From: Piezodorus guildinii
Lineage: Eukaryota; Arthropoda; Insecta; Hemiptera; Pentatomidae
DNA: 64,000 nt
Assembly: GCA_023052935.1 (NCBI GenBank)
Contig: CM041295.1
Span: 17,298,880-17,362,879, forward strand
Direction of reading: 5' to 3'
The notes under the pieces are model-generated. The model ran no database searches, was not told the DNA's origin, and worked only from the letters and a program-made list of their open reading frames with translations. The translations under genes were made by a program, and so were the position numbers. Each line of letters starts with the position of its first letter. Position 1 is the stretch's first letter. Below are positions 1 to 10,947 of the stretch, one piece after another.

Positions 1-254
1 TTGAAACAATTAAACAACAGGTTCCTACGATTTCTGAATACTTTTGACACAGAACGATCTTGTAATTTTTCATTATTAATCGGATATTTTTAAAAACAAC
101 AAACTTTCCGGTTATCTGGTCAGTGATTTTACTTTATTGATAGTCTCTTTTAAAGATTTGGGGGTAAAAAAGAATTATATAAATTAATAGTTGTGAAATA
201 TACTAATTAAACGAAAAGAAATACGAATTCCGAATACTTTTGACACTCACTGTA
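1..254 (+). mobile_element. Tc1-like element, right end (partial, runs off the window)
   Basis: The sequence ends in GAATACTTTTGACACTCACTG at 232-252, followed by TA at 253-254. The same motif recurs in inverted form at 23917 and in the same sense at 27553-27573, each next to a TA, as expected of Tc1/mariner-superfamily terminal inverted repeats with TA target duplication. A degenerate copy of the motif lies at 36-50, which may be a subterminal repeat. No transposase coding is visible in these 250 bases. The flank from 255 is an S-family repeat, so the element appears to have inserted into S. The left end lies outside the window. Confidence 0.5.
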
Positions 255-732
255 TGTGCCTGAGATGGTTCAGTAACGTTTTAACCAAAATCGACCTACC
301 AATTTGGACCTTCATACGATTTTTTCAAAAACGACTATAACGATTTTGATTAAAAGAACTACACAGATCTAAAAAAATTTATACTTTAATATGATGTAGG
401 ATTCATACTGATTGAGACAGTATGACAGTATTTAAATGCCGATATTTTAAATATCATCACTCTTTAGTACCTTTAATTTTGTAAATTAAAAAAAAATTAT
501 CATTTCGCAATGTTAGCATTTAAAAAAAAACGTTAAATGCAGAAGTTAAACGAATGAGATAATCAATTAAAGGGAAAAAGAGTAAAGTATATTTTTTTAA
601 GAAGTTTTTTTTCCCTCTTAAAAATAAGATTGTAATAATAAACCGTTAGAAAGCTGAACATTAAAGAAAAAAAATATTTTCTTTAATATAGAATTGTCAA
701 GGAAAATTAACTAATAACTTAATTCGTTTTAA
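255..732 (+). repeat. Dispersed repeat family S, copy 1 (internal part)
   Basis: This non-coding segment matches other S copies by the ordered landmarks 'cctgaga..gtt.cag', 'acgattttgattaaa', 'atgtaggattcat', 'aaatgccgatatttt' and 'accgttagaaagct'. It is interrupted at 733 by the Transib-like element and resumes at 1579. The family is described at the near-complete copy 52309-53212. Confidence 0.7.
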
Positions 733-1578
733 CGACGCACAGTGGGCCAAATCACCAATTTAAGTGCACAAAAGTTTGGAATTTTCCAGTGCTTCATCTT
801 TTTATTATTAGTTGGCAAGACCATTAATACTAATATTTCCCACGATACCGTGTTTACAAATAAATAGTAAATGTATGAATATTCCTGTTCACACAAGTGC
901 CTAATAACCGACAGTGGGATTATTTTTCTTCGATGGTCATTTATTCTTTTTAAGGTGTATTTAGAGCCAAGTCTTTTTGCTTTAATTTAACAATGGGCAT
1001 TGCTAAGACAGGTAAGACATTATATTTCTAAATTCGATATTGAATATAAATTGCAATCACCTGTAGAGTTGATTTAGCAATTTGTAAATGTACGCCCTTA
1101 TTCAATAACGAAAAACCATATAACCTAAAAGTTACCCCTAGGATTTGTTTGTAGGAGTTGTTTTACCAATCCTTCTAGTCTTTAGATATTCCAATGAATT
1201 TTTGCGATTTTTTGCGTTTTGGGTGATACATCATTTTTTTCATACAAAACAATACGAATCAAAAATTTTACAATATATAATTTCAAGAATTTCCTAAACC
1301 ATATAAAATACATCTATTAGCAGATTTTAGAACTCCGAGTCATAATTAGATTTTTTGTATTGTTTTTCCCGTATTCTGGGACTTCAAACGTAAAATATAG
1401 AGGAGTTTTAGATTTTAGCAAATAAATTTGATGTTTGACAACGGTGCGCTCGCTAATCTCGTAAAAAATTAATTAGTTTTTATAATTTTTTTCCGTAATC
1501 TGGGACCCCAAAGGTTAAATATAAACAAGTTTCAGAATTTTGTCTACCTAAATCGGTCATATTGCCCACTGTGCGACG
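733..1578. mobile_element. Non-autonomous Transib-like DNA transposon with RSS-like ends
   Basis: The element body is 738-1573 (836 bp), flanked by identical 5-bp GC-rich duplications CGACG at 733-737 and 1574-1578. Both ends start with the heptamer CACAGTG (738-744; reverse complement at 1567-1573). Each heptamer is followed by a 23-bp spacer and then an ACAAAA-starting nine-base block (768-776 and, inverted, 1535-1543). The inverted repeats align over about 40 bp with mismatches. In established knowledge, Transib transposons, the relatives of RAG1, have CACWRTG termini, make 5-bp GC-rich duplications and resemble recombination signal sequences. There is no open reading frame of note, so this copy would need a transposase in trans. 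An internal near-repeat (around 1371-1420 and 1495-1545) is built on 'ctgggac..caaa'. The superfamily call rests on ends plus duplication only. Confidence 0.75.
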
Positions 1579-1612
1579 GAGGTAAATGGAAGTCAAGGGA
1601 ATCGAGTGATAT
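1579..1612 (+). repeat. S copy 1, 3' end
   Basis: 'gaggtaaatggaagtc' corresponds to the conserved 3' terminus 'gaggtaagtgaaagtcg' of the S family (compare 15499, 20367, 53670). It is separated from the rest of copy 1 by the Transib-like insertion. Confidence 0.55.
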
Positions 1613-2555
1613 ATTTTTCATTGCATATCTAGTATAAATAATATTCAAGGATGATAAAAAAGATATTTTTTTTCTGTCTTTCATTTTCAATCCCGCTCAC
1701 TAAGCATTTGAAGAGGCCGGAGATGGTAGTGCTGAGAAGAGAAATATACCGGTACTCTATATTAGCTGTCAGAAAGCCACATCAGCAACCGATAGTACTC
1801 TTTGAAGGCTACCATCGCCGACAAAAAGAGTGCTGAAGTACTCAATTTTTGTTTTTTTGTCGACTGAAAGGAATATTTACTTAGTATACATAATTATTTC
1901 CCGTTCTAATTGAAAAAAATCGAATAAACTAATAATTTATAAACAGAACTGCTGAAATTACTGAACACAAAAGGTTCATTAACTTAAGCTAGATTCTGTT
2001 TCAAATTGAACGTTTGGTATTTCGTTTTTTTTGTTACGTGATTACAACCTAACCCATTGTTCGGTATTTGGCACAAACGTTCTTTGAAGTTAGGAAAGCC
2101 TACGAAAAAGCAACAATTTTTACTTTGTTAGCGTTAAAATTATACGTACCACGAAAATAACTTGAATTATTGTATATACATTTTTACAGCTCTTAATAAC
2201 AACAGAACATCTGGATAACTCAAAGAACTAATACTATAAATTAAAAAAAAAAAAAAAAAATTCATGTTATTCAAGTGTGTAATTGAATAACATGAATTTG
2301 ATGACACTAAAATCATAAATATAAAAAATAAGGTATAGTCAATTATAACAAGAAAAATAATAATAATTGAGATACGAATGGAAGATTCCAGAGGCCAAAG
2401 CCTGGAGTCAGTAAAATAACGGTAAAGACTAACCCGCCAGCGTACATTCGCTTTCTTGGCCATCTTGAAGGACCATAGCCAATCCAAATTAATCAATTAT
2501 TTTTATAAAACTCATATAATTTACAATTGTTATGTGGTTAAAAAGAGAAGAATAA

Positions 2556-2612
<57 letters not shown>

Positions 2613-3364
2613 TTTTACCTAAAAGTGTAATATTTTTTATACAATGCACTATAAACATTAATCTCTTAATTAATTAATTAATCTCTTATTTAATTATTTA
2701 TATTTTTATACAACGTTTTTATTTTGTATTATTGTATAGAATCATATTCATTAATTACAATTTCTATGAAAATTATAGTTATGATATGATAGATAGATTA
2801 GATCATATTGCCACACTTTCAATCATTCACGCTTTAAAAAAATAAATAGATAAAACTATAATAATGAATTTTTATATGCTAAATTTAGTGAATTAAAAGT
2901 AAATTAATTTCTTTGAATAAATAATAAATAAAAAATCTTTTTGGGAATTGGAAGCACGTGAAAAGCCTGATTTCTATGGCACATAGGTTAGATTTAAATG
3001 CACTATAATCATTTTCTTTTTTTTATTTTGGTTGCTTTACTTATATTGATTTACTATTATACATTTACTATGATTTTTGAATTGTTGGTGTACCTATTTT
3101 TATCACAGTTTCAATTTCATTCTCATTATTATTGTAAGATATATATTTTTTTTTTTTGGCTACTCCTTAAAGAAAATAATTGTATTTCACAATTTTACAA
3201 CGTTTAGGGTCATTTTCATTCAAGTGCCTGAAAATATTTTCATGATATTAATATCAATTATATAATTTTTTTTTAAATTTACACGTAGCTTATTTGATTA
3301 ATATTGTTTTTGTTTGTTTTTGTTATTTTACAAAGCATAATTATTCCATATACATTCTGTCGTT
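1613..3364. other. AT-rich interval without recognisable genes; (TA)n and homopolymer tracts
   Basis: Short ORFs here are low-complexity and unsupported. A (TA)n tract followed by poly(T) occupies about 2561-2616, and a poly(A) lies at 2243-2259. A small palindrome, 'attcatgttattcaa.. ttgaataacatgaat', lies at 2261-2295. I see no splice-flanked exon or transposon end. Confidence 0.5.
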
Positions 3365-3430
3365 AACATCCACTGTCAAAATAGCCCTAGTGGACGAAAC
3401 GTTGTAAAAGTGTGAAATAAAATTATTTTC
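3365..3430 (+). repeat. Degenerate hammerhead-like / Penelope-like terminal-repeat fragment
   Basis: A stem TCCACT (3369-3374) / AGTGGA (3389-3394) is followed directly by CGAAACGTTG. This is the same stem-then-GAAAC layout as the clear copies at 30671-30706 and 21394-21430. The CTGATGA block is not recognisable. It is an old relic by similarity of layout only. Confidence 0.35.
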
Positions 3431-3555
3431 TTTTGGGATTGGCCAATAAAAAAATATATCTTATAATTATTAAACTAAAAGAAAAAGCAAAATTATGATA
3501 AGAAAAAATTATATTTAAACTGTTTCTTTTCTATTATTTTAAATTATTATAATAT

Positions 3556-3563
3556 ATAAATAT

Positions 3564-3596
<33 letters not shown>

Positions 3597-3597
3597 G
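3556..3597. repeat. (TA)n microsatellite
   Basis: Interrupted alternating TA tract. Confidence 0.9.
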
Positions 3598-3904
3598 GAG
3601 TGAATGGATATTTTTAACTCAAAAACATATCGCGACCGAGTGTGGCAGATTTATAAAATTTTCCTTTCAACATTTAAATAAAAAAGAATTGTCGATGAAA
3701 CCACAATGGATTTCTGTAATGGACATTCTATGAGAAACAGCTGCTCGATTCAAGCGTTTAACATAAATATTACTGTCATAATATTATAGATAGACAAACA
3801 CAAAACTATAATGGCTCGTGGTATCAGTAGTCTAAAAACCTAGACATAGTACTATCGGAACATAAACTTTATAATCTATTACAGTTATTAGGGTCTATAT
3901 TAGA

Positions 3905-4178
3905 AAAAAATAAACCTGTAGCTCTACAATCCATGAAGGATTTCAGGTTTACTACTTTAAGAGATTCGTACTGTTTCACGGCCAACGGCCGCCAGGGTTT
4001 CCCCTCAATTTTGGGTACCCACTTTATAGAGACCTAATGTGCACCAGGGGTGTCACCATACCCCAGCTCCACGGCTGAAATTACAGAATAAATAATTCTG
4101 TCACAGACGGGATTCGAACCTAGAGCCCGAAGATCAGTAGCCTAATGCTCTATCCAATAGGCCACGCCAATCCCTGTA
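3905..4178 (-). mobile_element. tRNA-derived SINE
   Basis: Read on the minus strand, the head is tRNA-like. An A box (TGGCCTATTGG, plus positions 4154-4164) and a perfect B box (GGTTCGAATCC, plus 4110-4120) are spaced about as in a tRNA gene. The unpaired, degenerate anticodon region and the roughly 200-bp GC-richer non-tRNA body towards 3905 argue for a SINE rather than a functional tRNA. Such elements are transcribed by RNA polymerase III from the internal boxes and are mobilised by a LINE reverse transcriptase. No clear target duplication was found, and the 3' limit is approximate. Confidence 0.65.
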
Positions 4179-4254
4179 ATGGGTGATTATCTAACTCCCA
4201 AAAATAAATAATATAATTATTGATACATATTTTTTTTTTTTTAAATCTGGTTTA

Positions 4255-4800
4255 TTATTCTAAATATCGATTTGGAACTGCTGAGAGTTGAGGGAGGCAT
4301 GCCAAACCAGGAGCCTATAAGCCTTAAAAATGCCAATAAAATGGGGGCCTTTTAAAAGCCCATCGATGTTAAACTGAAGGGAATTATCGGTGAGTGAATC
4401 TAAACAAGGTTCCTGATAAACTCAATAAAATACCAGCGATTTCCGCTAGTAATTCCCTTTGTAATTAGCTGCTTAACAAGTACATTAATATAATCGGGAT
4501 TAAGATGGACGCTACGATTGTTTTCCCATTTAGTTAAATCCTATAGGCATCCAACGGCCTATATGCTAATGGATAAACCTGATTAATTATGGATTGCTCT
4601 AATAAGGTGTAATCCGGCAGTCGATATATGAGGGAGGAGGGGTGCAATAGGGGTGGTATTCTCTAATCAGCCAATCACAGCTGAGATCCCTTGGCCTATG
4701 CGTCGAATTATTAGAATGAAAGTCAACAAGCAAATCCAGCTAGGATGGGAAGCGGAATTAATTCAAACCACCCGAACCACCAGTATAAATCTGTATTAAT
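4255..4800. promoter_or_regulatory. Non-repetitive GC-richer island dense in homeodomain-type motifs (candidate conserved regulatory element)
   Basis: This block has no transposon hallmarks and no long ORF. It is more complex than its surroundings. It contains many TAAT/ATTA cores and K50-homeodomain-like TAATCC/GGATTA motifs (around 4495, 4588, 4610), plus CCAAT at 4670. Such clustering is known from developmental enhancers, but AT-rich DNA yields TAAT by chance. The enhancer reading is inference. Part of it (4293-4310) is shared with 31378-31397. Confidence 0.25.
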
Positions 4801-5929
4801 TAAATTTCGTATAATTCTAAATTATTAAAATATTCAACAGATAATTAATAATTAATGATTAAAATAACCGTCTACTCCTAGTGTCCTCTCTCATACTCAC
4901 CCACTTTGACAAAGAAGTGGGCCTTATCCTTCAATAAAATTTAATGAACTTAATTAAAGTTTTTATTTATTCCTTATTAAAATTAATAACTGTATAACTT
5001 AATACAACCATGCATGATTAATACATAATTAACCTTCCACTATATCATCCCATCATGTAATCACCAAAAATGAAAATCCAGAATGTGAGCACCATACCCT
5101 ATAGTATTGTATAAACCAAAAGAGTTTTTAGAACTTAATCTCATTAATTAATCATAAAATAACTTACACAAAAAGAGGTTTCATTAAAATACGATCGCAA
5201 GCATAAAACATACCTGAAACAGAAAAAAAAGAATAAACTATTGTTTGTAGAGAGCGTATAATTATACATATATAATGAGAAAATCTGTGTTTGAAAATAA
5301 AACATAAATAAGAAAAATTATAAATAAAATACTTATTGCCGAACAGCGTCATTTTGGGACGCGAGGAGGTGCTGAAAAAGAGGGTATTTGAATTAAGAAA
5401 GAGAGGGTGCACGCCGGATGTTTGAAGAGAGAGAATTCCAAAAGCTGGTAGAATAGGGTCAATATTATTCTGTTTTAAATTAACTAGTATTTGTGTTTTA
5501 TAATGTTTATCTACTATCAGTCAGATATAGCGTTATTGTCATGTTAACTATGATTTTATTCTAAAGAGACATAATCCCAGAATAATGTTTTTCTTCTTGT
5601 TTTAACTTTTGGAAATCAACGCCTCCATTATAAACTTTCATAATTTACTATGATACGGATTGAGGCGCCATGTCTAGAATCACTAACATGCTATTGCGTT
5701 AAGGAGGTGGTAGTATCACTGTTAATTTGAGTTATCTGATACACGGAGATACCTTAATTACATTTCGAAAGTAATTAAGATAGGAGCACTTACAATTAAT
5801 GATGGGAAGAGATTTCGTATAAAGCACACCTTTCCCAGTGGACGGGCCGAGATAAAAATTAATAAGCTCCTCAGAACTCCTGAGGTAGTTAACAATCCGC
5901 AAGTATTTTAATTTCCACACTTGGCCCGG
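4801..5929. other. AT-rich interval, no feature recognised
   Basis: Only short unsupported ORFs occur. No transposon ends or RNA genes were identified. Confidence 0.5.
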
Positions 5930-6314
5930 ATGTTCGGGAAGGCAGCCGAAGCAACGGTCTTCCTCAGGGTACGATCAATCAAGTTATTGTGTACACTGAC
6001 AGCCAACTTGCAATTTCTCTTTCAAATCATTTATAAAGCACTGTTAATATTGCCGCTATAGGTTACGCCGAGGGGCGTCACGGTGCATCAGGTTAGAGCT
6101 CGGCTGATGATTATGATGAAGCGAAGGCTTATCTTTGGCGATGAGCTCTAACGAGAGGGTAACCCAGCGACCTGGGGGCTGGAGGATGAAGTCACTAAAA
6201 TTAATAACGCGGCCTCGAACAAATGTACTGGAATTCGGACCTAAAAATATACCGAACATCCTTGTTTCATTTGAATCAGCCAACACAACAAATGGAAGGA
6301 ATCACGAACAGTTA
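5930..6314. other. GC-richer unassigned segment
   Basis: GC content rises and overlapping ORFs exist on both strands (6135-6524 + and 6056-6286 -). Neither product resembles a known family, and the plus-strand ORF runs into a Jockey fragment at about 6315, so it is probably not a real gene. It could be an eroded exon or unique intronic DNA. Confidence 0.25.
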
Positions 6315-6445
6315 ATCCGTCGCAATCAAGTCAACAACCGTACTCTGCATCATGACCTCAATTTTCCATTTATTTTAGACCTCATTCCGTTAACCCAATC
6401 CTCTAACTCAATCCCTATCCAGCTCCACACATCCTTACCTTTTTA
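6315..6445 (+). pseudogene. Jockey-A ORF2 C-terminal fragment
   Basis: The translation includes 'LHHDLNFPFILDLIP', which closely matches 'LHHDLNIPFVLDLVP' of the full-length Jockey-A ORF2 at about 42130-42170. Downstream, 'AQSLSS'-like coding decays. It is a short remnant of a non-LTR retrotransposon reverse-transcriptase C-terminus. Confidence 0.7.
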
Positions 6446-6465
6446 TTTTACTTTCACTCGCCTAA

Positions 6466-6520
6466 ATATGAAATATATAGTAAGAGGAAGTATTGCGATC
6501 ATGAAAACCTTTTGGTTTAA
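6466..6520 (+). repeat. S family, isolated 5' end
   Basis: 'atatgaaatatatagtaag' followed by 'agtattgcgatc' is the conserved 5' terminus of S. Nothing further of the family follows. Confidence 0.6.
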
Positions 6521-6829
6521 ATAGTTGAGGAGAAAGATCTTGTGCTTTGCCTCACTTGGAAAAGTGTTAATGTCCTCACATTTTCGATTATACCTTTTAA
6601 AATCAAAAGTGACGATGTTTTTGAGAAACAGGTGTTATAAGGAATTTCAAAACCAGCTAAATATAAAAAAATCAGCCCTACGTTTTCTACGTGAATTATT
6701 TATTTACTTCTATAATACATTAGAGTATGTGATTGACTTGCGAGCCATTATCAGGACAGTGATCAATATACAAGCGAAGCAAGAACTGGATTTTAGTTCA
6801 TAAAAGTTCTTACTTTGCCTTGTATAGGG

Positions 6830-6935
6830 CTCTCTCATTGACTTGATAAAGGCTTAAAATTTTTTGGACGAAACGTTGGCAGTATTAAATAAATGTTAAC
6901 TTCACTCACTTCTGATTATTTCTTCCTATTTATGA
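6830..6935 (+). repeat. Degenerate Penelope-like terminal-repeat fragment
   Basis: 'ttgataaaggc' is followed by 'ggacgaaacgttggcag' (around 6872-6888) and then 'cttctgattatttctt'. This matches the tail layout of the hammerhead-like family (GAAACGTTGGC, then 'ctgattcctgattatttc' at 21458-21475). It is a decayed copy. Confidence 0.4.
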
Positions 6936-7211
6936 CCGTTACTTCTTTTTGAAAGGGACGTAGTTAAACCATTCCATGAAGTACCCAACACTTTTTTCCC
7001 ATATATTCAATAAAGCCGTTATTAACTCATATCTATTATAACCTGTTGTTTTAGGTTTTTGGTTGTTATTGAGGAAAATAGTTGAAAAATACGGAGGACA
7101 ACTGCTTTTGTGTTTTTATCGACTGATTAAGTATTGTGATAACTTAAAATGTTTTGCACCTAATCACACTTCAAAACTACTTTTGTGAGGCTTCAATTTA
7201 AAAAAAAAATT

Positions 7212-7820
7212 AAAATATAGTTTTACCTAGGTCTCCATCTTGACAAGCACCTTACTTGGAATCCTCACACAAGAAACTGCTCGAAGATATCGATTACTAC
7301 AACACTTACAAGACAAACGTTCAAAACTTCCATTATAGTACAAAAGACTCATCTGCATCACAATTATCAGACCTATTTGGACATATGGAATCGAGCTTTG
7401 GGGCTCTACGAAACCATCTAATTCCTCCCGCATCCAGTCCTTACAATCCAAAATCCATCGCAAAATCCTGAATGTCCCTTATTTTGTCACAAATCAACTC
7501 CTCCATAATGACCTAAACATCCCATTTGTTGCAGACATAGCCCGTGATAGATACTCCTCTTTCCATTCTAAACTCCCAGCCCATACAAACCCACTTGTCC
7601 GTAACTTACCTTCCTCAGATATCCCTGATAACCCTCCAAGGCGACTGGAAAGAAGGTGGCCTCGGGACCTACTGTCTTAAAATAGTAAAGTGCTACCACT
7701 GGGTAGTTCTTTCTCAAGACATTTTCATGACTTTTTATTTTCATACTACACATTTACTTATTGTATTCTTTAGTACAGTTGTAAATTACTGTAAATAAAT
7801 GAGAAAAAAAATATAGTTTT
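7212..7820 (+). mobile_element. Jockey-B LINE, 5'-truncated copy with target duplication
   Basis: The insertion 7225-7807 is flanked by the 13-bp duplication AAAATATAGTTTT (7212-7224 and 7808-7820). It encodes, with frameshifts, the C-terminal end of a Jockey-type reverse transcriptase: 'DKHLTWNPHTR' at its start, then a 'LLHNDLNIPFVADIARDRYSSFHSK'-type stretch split in this report by frame changes, and finally a 'PPRRLERRWPRDLL'-like end. The 3' UTR ends in 'cagttgtaaattactgtaaataaatgag' followed by poly(A), though not all of it is identical to other copies. Severe 5' truncation and an A tail are typical of target-primed reverse transcription. The frameshifts make it non-functional. Confidence 0.85.
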
Positions 7821-8633
7821 TATTTATTTGTTTATAAAGTTTGTTGATATCTAATTAAATTATATTATCCTACAGCTCATCTTTTTTTTTTTTTTTTATT
7901 GAGAGAGAAAAATACCATTGGGACAAATGCTTCCGTCCAGAAAATACCAGTGGGAAAATATGACCCAGCCATGAAATACCAGTATTACTACTCTACCCCC
8001 TACTACTCCCCCTCCCTCCCTCCGAATCAGAAAACTTTTCTTCGATTTTAAACTTAAAAGAAATTAAATAAACCAGGAAAAATCACAATCAAGTAAAAGA
8101 TATATAATTGGTAGTAAAGGGGTTAAACCGAAAGCGACATCCTTAAAAAATCTAAATAGCTGAAACAGACAAGTTGGACAAGGATATGTAACCCACATTT
8201 ACATAAAAGTTTGGTTTGGCTTGTATCTCCCGATTCACCTCCATTTCACAATTAAGCTGAGTTACATGATTTTTTTCTTTTGCCATGTGTTATTTTTTAT
8301 CATACTTTCTTTAAAAGCGGCCTACAGCAGATCACTCATTGTGAATCAGTCATAAATTTTCAAAATTAAATCCTTTTTTGGAAGACTTCTCTATCGTTTC
8401 TAAATATTTGTATATCTACAACCCAAGTTCTAAATGCTTATAACAATGAATGATTATGTACTTTTTCTATATTAACCAGCCATTCAATGACTGAAAAAAA
8501 AACCAAAATACTATCGATAATCAGGCTAAATATTTCGCTTGATAGAATTTTCTTTTAATCAACTATAAATTATGTAGAATTATATAAATAATAGTTTAGT
8601 AAAATATTTCATTAAATAAATAATTTCCGAACA
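7821..8633. other. AT-rich interval, no feature recognised
   Basis: A poly(T) tract lies at 7882-7896 and a C-rich stretch around 7995-8026. I see no coding or repeat signal. Confidence 0.5.
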
Positions 8634-9613
8634 CAGTAAACCCTCTTTTTAACGATCACGGTTATAACGAACACCCGTTTATAACGAACTATCGTTGCGG
8701 TCCCTTGAAAAATGAATATAAAACTATGCTTTCTCCTCGTTTATAACGAAAAATTCTCTTATAACGAATTAAGAAACTACTTTTGTGGACCTCAGAATTG
8801 AATTTGTTCGGTTATTAAGAAAAATAAAGAAGAAAAAAATTACGATACGTCTTAATTAACTAGTAAAGACCGGCGCCTTTTATGTCCAAATCCTTTTTAT
8901 CTCTTATCTCTATTCAGCTAAATTCTGTGATTCAGTCTGTGACAGCTTATGGCTTCTAGAGTTTCAGCTAGTTTTTCTGTTTTCATTGCTTTTATTACTT
9001 GCTTTAATTCAAGTTTCCTACGAGGTCAAGTCAGTCTTGCTTTCCGTTTTAAGTGCGCTTCCGCTCCGCACAGTATGTCAAAGAGAAAATCCATTTATTT
9101 AAACACAAGATTAGTGATTCTCCAAGAAGTGGATTGAGCCGAAATCGAAAATTGCGGAAAAATACGGGATATCAAAATCTCCTCTATCAACGATTATCGC
9201 TAATAAAGATAAAATCGATGCCTCCGTTGCGTCTTCATCGGGATGTGCAAAAAGAAATTTTTTTTTTTTATTACTTCAACTTTATATGGATTGCTGTGAT
9301 TTTGACATTTGACAAGTCCCTTTTTAAGTTTTGTATTTTGAATGATGGTTTATGTTAATCTTAAAGTATTATGGAAAATTTGAAATAAGATAGATATATG
9401 TATATAGAGCATAGTTTTAACTGCTTTTCTAGTTTCTAAATAAACATGTGCCTGAAAGCGAATGCTGTATTGAAAATATTTCTTTTTAACCACCTGAATT
9501 TATAAAAAGACATATAACATACATGCAATATATTTTTCGGATATAACGAATTCTTTTATAACGAACCGATTATTTTTTGGTCCCTTGGAGTTCGTTAAAA
9601 CGAGGGTTTACTG
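8634..9613 (+). mobile_element. Non-autonomous Tigger/pogo-like element, copy 1
   Basis: The ends are inverted repeats beginning CAGTAAACCCTC, with repeated TTATAACGAA words (8634-8770 and, inverted, 9535-9613). TA follows the right end (9614-9615), and the left flank is CA, a one-base change from TA. The body keeps the start of a CENP-B/Tigger-type helix-turn-helix protein, MSKRKSIYLNTRLVILQEVD from 9075. It is frameshifted near 9135, with the continuation 'SPLSTIIANKDKID' readable to about 9225. The DDE catalytic domain is absent. At 980 bp it is far shorter than an autonomous Tigger. The second copy, 44347-45198, keeps the same portion. Confidence 0.8.
9075..9230 (+). pseudogene. Tigger/CENP-B-type HTH remnant
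   Basis: The remnant begins with ATG at 9075 and encodes a Lys/Arg-rich N-terminus followed by an HTH-like segment. There is a stop at about 9135, then the reading continues in another frame ('KSPLSTIIANKDK'). This corresponds to the N-terminal DNA-binding domain of pogo/Tigger transposases and jerky-type proteins. No DDE residues follow. Confidence 0.6.
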
Positions 9614-9696
9614 TAGTTAATAACTTAAGACACTTACTTATGTCATGTATGTGTGTGTTTATATGGTATATAATATATGCATGCGTGTGTGTTTCT

Positions 9697-10255
9697 ATAT
9701 GCCGATCAAAAGTGTAAGACCACCTATGGTTTACATTAATAAATCAAGAATAACCACTATGAATAGCTAATTAAAATATAGATATCTTATTATTAATTGT
9801 ATTTATAAACAAATTTGCTGATTAGGCGTAAGGAAGGATAGTCAATACCGTAAATAACAAGAAATAAATCGACTAAATCTAATTATTGCTGTGAAATATG
9901 ACGTGATAAAATTAAATAAGAATAAACAATGTGATTTATGTGCCTGGAGCTTTATTGCAGTCTGGTAATGGTGGAAAATTGGGAGGGGGGATGGGAATAG
10001 AGTAGATAAATTTTATTCTCAGTTCGATTGTTTGATTTATTGATCGCCAATGTTGTAAGAAGTTCACTGCGCAGCTAATTTTCGTTGTTTTCATTTTAAA
10101 GAACGGTTAAAAAGAATAAATGTTCAATTGAATTGCGAAGTGCAACCCACGTAAAACACAAAGAGAAACAATCCGAGCTCCAAAATGCCTCAAACAAATT
10201 TAAACAGATTAATCGAGGTAAACCATAAAAGTCGTCTCTAACGTTTGACCGGCAG
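9697..10255. mobile_element. Tc1-like non-autonomous element, family 2, copy 1
   Basis: The left end is 'tgccgatcaaaagtgtaag', followed by 'accacctatggtttacat'. The right end, inverted, reads 'tactgccggtcaaacgtta' followed by 'tatggtttacctc'. The roughly 40-bp inverted repeats share TGCCGGTCAAA and TATGGTTTAC. A second copy is at 31792-32136. There is no transposase. End coordinates are good to a few bases. Confidence 0.6.
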
Positions 10256-10329
10256 TACATGGGTAGGTATATAATTTTTTTTTTTTTTTTTTCAAATTTC
10301 GATATAGGCCAACTCTGGACTACGATAAT

Positions 10330-10424
10330 ATAACTTTGTTTTTTCCCTTCTTCTCTTTTGATATTACTTACTTCACCCTCGCGGAGTACTAAGCCTTCCT
10401 CTTTCGACCACTTTATTTATAATA

Positions 10425-10465
<41 letters not shown>

Positions 10466-10820
10466 CACACTCTGGAATTCTCTACCAACCCATATCCGCC
10501 ATGCTGCCTCTTTATCCTCATTCAAATCCCAACTTTTCCTATACCTTCTGTCATCCCAAATAGACGATCAGCAAATGTGATATTTCAATTATATCTAGAA
10601 ATCTACATTGAATGATTGAAGATTACTGCTTACCGAAATATTTTAATTTGATTTTGTGTAATCAAATTTTATTTTCTCAGAAGATAAAATTTAGAAGATA
10701 TATATTTGTATTAATATCTTTGTTATTTTTTATGTATAGTATTTTTCCTCATTGTAAATAATTTTAATTTTAAATAATCAATGTAAATAATAATTAATCA
10801 TGTTTTTAATGTGTGTTGGC
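10330..10820 (+). pseudogene. CR1/L2-type LINE 3' fragment
   Basis: Read across a frameshift and an inserted (TA)n (about 10428-10462), the segment encodes 'LEFSTNPYPPCCL' or, in the alternative frame, 'WNSLPTHIRHAASLSSFKSQLF'. The latter is characteristic of the C-terminal tail of CR1/L2 reverse transcriptases (W-N-S-L-P, S-L-S-S-F-K). The 3' UTR runs to 'tgttggccagacatag', matching 'gtggccagacatat' of the second copy at 47844-48259. Confidence 0.7.
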
Positions 10821-10825
10821 CAGAC

Positions 10826-10905
10826 ATAGACAGAGAGAGAGAGGAGAGAGAAGAGAGAGAGAGAGAGGGAGAGAGAGGGGTGGGAGAAGGGAGAGAGATA
10901 GAATT
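10826..10905. repeat. (GA)n polypurine tract
   Basis: A run of GA dinucleotides with GG interruptions. It lies just downstream of the minus-strand candidate exon. GAGA-type tracts occur at insect promoters but are also ordinary microsatellites. Confidence 0.85.
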
Positions 10906-10947
10906 ATAACAAGGAAAATTGCGGTTCCATTTTGTTTGAACAGTTAA

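Noticed and set aside
4095..4178. Functional tRNA gene
   Set aside because: A and B boxes are good, but the anticodon arm does not fold and a SINE body follows.
8634..9613. Intact Tigger transposase gene
   Set aside because: Only the HTH end is present, with a frameshift, and no DDE region.
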